This document shows, one piece after another, positions 5,743 to 6,293 of a stretch of 6,293 nucleotides of DNA; within the stretch, counting starts at the first letter, position 1; each line of letters begins with the position of its first letter. This DNA is from Anderseniella sp964390445 (lineage in GTDB: Bacteria; Pseudomonadota; Alphaproteobacteria; Rhizobiales; Aestuariivirgaceae), in NCBI GenBank assembly GCA_964390445.1, contig CAYMJJ010000132.1, positions 1 to 6,293 on the forward strand, given 5' to 3'. The notes under the pieces are model-generated. The model was not told the origin of the DNA. It saw nothing but the letters and a program-made list of their open reading frames with translations, and searched no databases. A program made the position numbers and the translations under genes.

Positions 5743-6293
5743 ATGGCGGGGCGGCTGAAGGGCAAGACGGTGCTGGTAACGGCGGCAGGCATGGGCATGG
5801 GCAGGGCTGCGGCCATCGCCATGGCACGCGAGGGCGCGAAGGTCATCGCCACCGACATCAACAAGGACGCACTCGCCGAAGTAAAATCGCAGGCACGCGG
5901 CATCAAGACCTTCATGCTGGACGTGACCAAGCCGAAGCAGGTGACCCGCATCGTCGAGAAAGCCGGGCCGGTAGATTCGCTGTTCAACTGCTCGGGCTAT
6001 GTGCACCACGGCACAATCCTCGACTGTGATGATGCGGCCTGGGACTTTTCGTTCGAGCTCAATGTGCGCGCCCAATACCGAATGGCCAAGGCGGTCATTC
6101 CCGGCATGATCGAGCGCGGCGGCGGGTCGATCATCAATATGGCCTCGGTGGTGTCATCGATAAAGGGTGCGCCGTCTCGCTTTGTCTACGGCGCGACCAA
6201 GGCAGCGGTGATCGGCATGACGCGGGCGATCGCCGTCGACTTCGTCAAGCAGAACATCCGCTGCAACGCCATCTGCCCCGGCACCATCGACAC
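5743..6293 (+). CDS. BDH2-like short-chain dehydrogenase/reductase, 3'-truncated by window edge
   Basis: Open from the ATG to the window end: 183 codons of an expected roughly 245-255. Classical SDR with a coenzyme turn TAAGMGMG (13-20), where Ala replaces the first Gly of TGxxxGxG, as in human BDH2. Asp38 after beta-2 (ATDIN) indicates NAD. Catalytic residues are N107, S135 (NMASVVSS), Y149 and K153 (YGATK). The stretch NCSGYVHHGTILDC (82-95) and an Arg two residues before FVY (R146) match BDH2/DHRS6, where a basic residue at this place is implicated in binding the substrate carboxylate. BDH2 relatives include cytosolic 3-hydroxybutyrate/4-oxo-L-proline reductases and bacterial 2-keto-3-deoxy-L-fuconate-type dehydrogenases. 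The divergent denD neighbour makes a sugar-acid or hydroxy-acid substrate most plausible. The exact substrate is not resolved, and the C-terminal substrate loop lies outside the window. Confidence 0.9.
   Translation, partial: MAGRLKGKTVLVTAAGMGMGRAAAIAMAREGAKVIATDINKDALAEVKSQARGIKTFMLDVTKPKQVTRIVEKAGPVDSLFNCSGYVHHGTILDCDDAAWDFSFELNVRAQYRMAKAVIPGMIERGGGSIINMASVVSSIKGAPSRFVYGATKAAVIGMTRAIAVDFVKQNIRCNAICPGTID

Overview
The window is GC-rich, protein-dense bacterial DNA with no RNA genes, mobile elements or CRISPR. The fused CysN/CysC sulfate-activation enzyme, the Popeye-type membrane protein, the DenD-type dehydrogenase and the codon choice all suggest a proteobacterium, most likely an alphaproteobacterium. 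This lineage call is an inference, not a measurement. No gap between genes exceeds about 115 bases.

Left part (1-1898, + strand): the C-terminal half of a CysNC protein (sulfate adenylyltransferase large subunit fused to APS kinase) is followed, through an ATGA stop/start overlap, by a complete ornithine cyclodeaminase/mu-crystallin family gene. The pair should be translated together.

Middle part (1889-4623, - strand): a 242-245 aa protein with three membrane helices and a Popeye/cyclic-nucleotide-binding-like domain lies 29 bases upstream of a 631 aa two-domain enzyme. That enzyme joins an N-terminal FlK-like hotdog domain, with a Ser/Glu/His version of the fluoroacetyl-CoA thioesterase triad, to a full-length histidine/phenylalanine ammonia-lyase fold. 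The lyase half has lost exactly the Ser of the Ala-Ser-Gly tripeptide that makes the MIO cofactor, plus other canonical catalytic positions. It should therefore be a MIO-independent lyase or have a new role. This fusion, and its link to a putative nucleotide-sensing membrane protein, is the most novel content here. It converges with the cyclodeaminase gene, and the two stop codons share a 10-bp perfect palindrome.

Right part (4624-6293): a DenD-type D-erythronate dehydrogenase homologue (- strand) is divergent from a BDH2-like short-chain dehydrogenase (+ strand, cut by the window end). They share a 114-bp intergenic region with short repeats. This pair looks like sugar-acid or hydroxy-acid catabolism. 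denD, the Popeye gene and the fused lyase all lie on the - strand and may form one operon. A 9-bp inverted repeat with palindromic TTGCAA cores sits between denD and the Popeye gene and could give the latter separate control.
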